The translations under genes were made by a program, and so were the position numbers. Shown in pieces: positions 48,622 to 48,676 of a DNA stretch of 48,676 nt. Position 1 is the stretch's first letter; each line of letters starts with the position of its first letter. Source of the stretch: Ilumatobacter sp. (GTDB lineage: Bacteria > Actinomycetota > Acidimicrobiia > Acidimicrobiales > Ilumatobacteraceae); NCBI GenBank assembly GCA_007693335.1, contig REDU01000102.1, forward strand, positions 1 through 48,676, in the 5' to 3' direction. The notes below the pieces were generated by a model. That model did no database searches. It was not told where the DNA came from and saw nothing but the letters and a program-made list of their open reading frames with translations.

Positions 48622-48676
48622 TCAGGCGGCTCGTGGTTGGTCGAGGGGGGTGCCGTCGGGTCGGGTGACGTGCCAG
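48622..48676 (-). CDS. second 13E12-family (DUF222/HNH) protein, C-terminal fragment
   Basis: Only the last 17 codons fall inside the window. On the minus strand they read WHVTRPDGTPLDQPRAA and a TGA at 48624-48622. This matches the closing HWHTYRPDGTEL of the 13E12 protein at 5028-6311 in position and sequence. The rest, including the HNH module, lies beyond the right edge. The call rests on that short similarity. Confidence 0.65.
   Translation of the reverse strand, partial: WHVTRPDGTPLDQPRAA

Overview
This 48.7 kb window is densely coded, very GC-rich DNA from a high-GC actinobacterium. Mycothiol-S-conjugate amidase (Mca), two luciferase-like (F420-type) oxidoreductases, a wax-ester synthase/DGAT and two 13E12-type HNH proteins all point to Actinobacteria. 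My guess is a marine or soil Acidimicrobiia (Ilumatobacter-like), but the taxon is inference only. There is no rRNA, tRNA, CRISPR array, insertion sequence or prophage that I can see, and no gene-free stretch longer than about 180 bp.

Layout. 1-5.0 kb: end of a ThiF/MoeB-type E1 enzyme, an EamA exporter and class II aldolase, a RidA protein, then a stand-alone methylmalonyl-CoA-mutase-type large subunit coupled to a signal-less BtuF-like corrinoid-binding protein. 5.0-15.9 kb: a 13E12/DUF222 HNH protein, an EEP phosphatase/nuclease, DUF971 plus a zinc-finger rhomboid, an acyl-CoA dehydrogenase, a PEBP lipoprotein divergent from Mca, a YdjC/ChbG deacetylase divergent from a DUF985 cupin, thiolase and nitrobindin, and NudC. 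15.9-26.9 kb: a secreted subtilase with three C-terminal repeats, an S9 peptidase, an AttH-like lipocalin-fold protein, an SDR, WS/DGAT, a DsbA-like protein, PAP2 phosphatase and a RecB/Cas4-like nuclease. 27-42 kb: an MFS carrier, hydrolase/ACAD/SDR genes, beta-phosphoglucomutase with a GH65 disaccharide phosphorylase, acyl-CoA synthetase, LLM oxidoreductase, another ACAD with an HsaA-like flavoprotein, a CobW GTPase and an amidohydrolase. 42-48.7 kb: HrpA helicase, a second LLM enzyme, DUF1990, an atypical crotonase and the tail of a second 13E12 protein.

How the genes work together. Four ACAD-fold flavoenzymes, an acyl-CoA synthetase, a thiolase, a crotonase, two SDRs and a B12-dependent mutase form a scattered fatty-acid, branched-acyl or sterol-like catabolic capacity. 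WS/DGAT provides the storage side, and pgmB-GH65 gives phosphorolytic use of a glucose disaccharide.

The most striking signal is regulatory. At least 23 start codons carry a TANNNT -10 box (mostly TAC[GC][GC]T) ending only 6-9 nt upstream, the signature of leaderless transcription. It also resolves several start codons. Other non-coding signals are a perfect 21-bp inverted repeat between two divergent genes, a hairpin overlapping the Shine-Dalgarno sequence of the 13E12 gene, 11-bp-spaced GACCGG boxes, and several short tandem repeats inside or next to genes.
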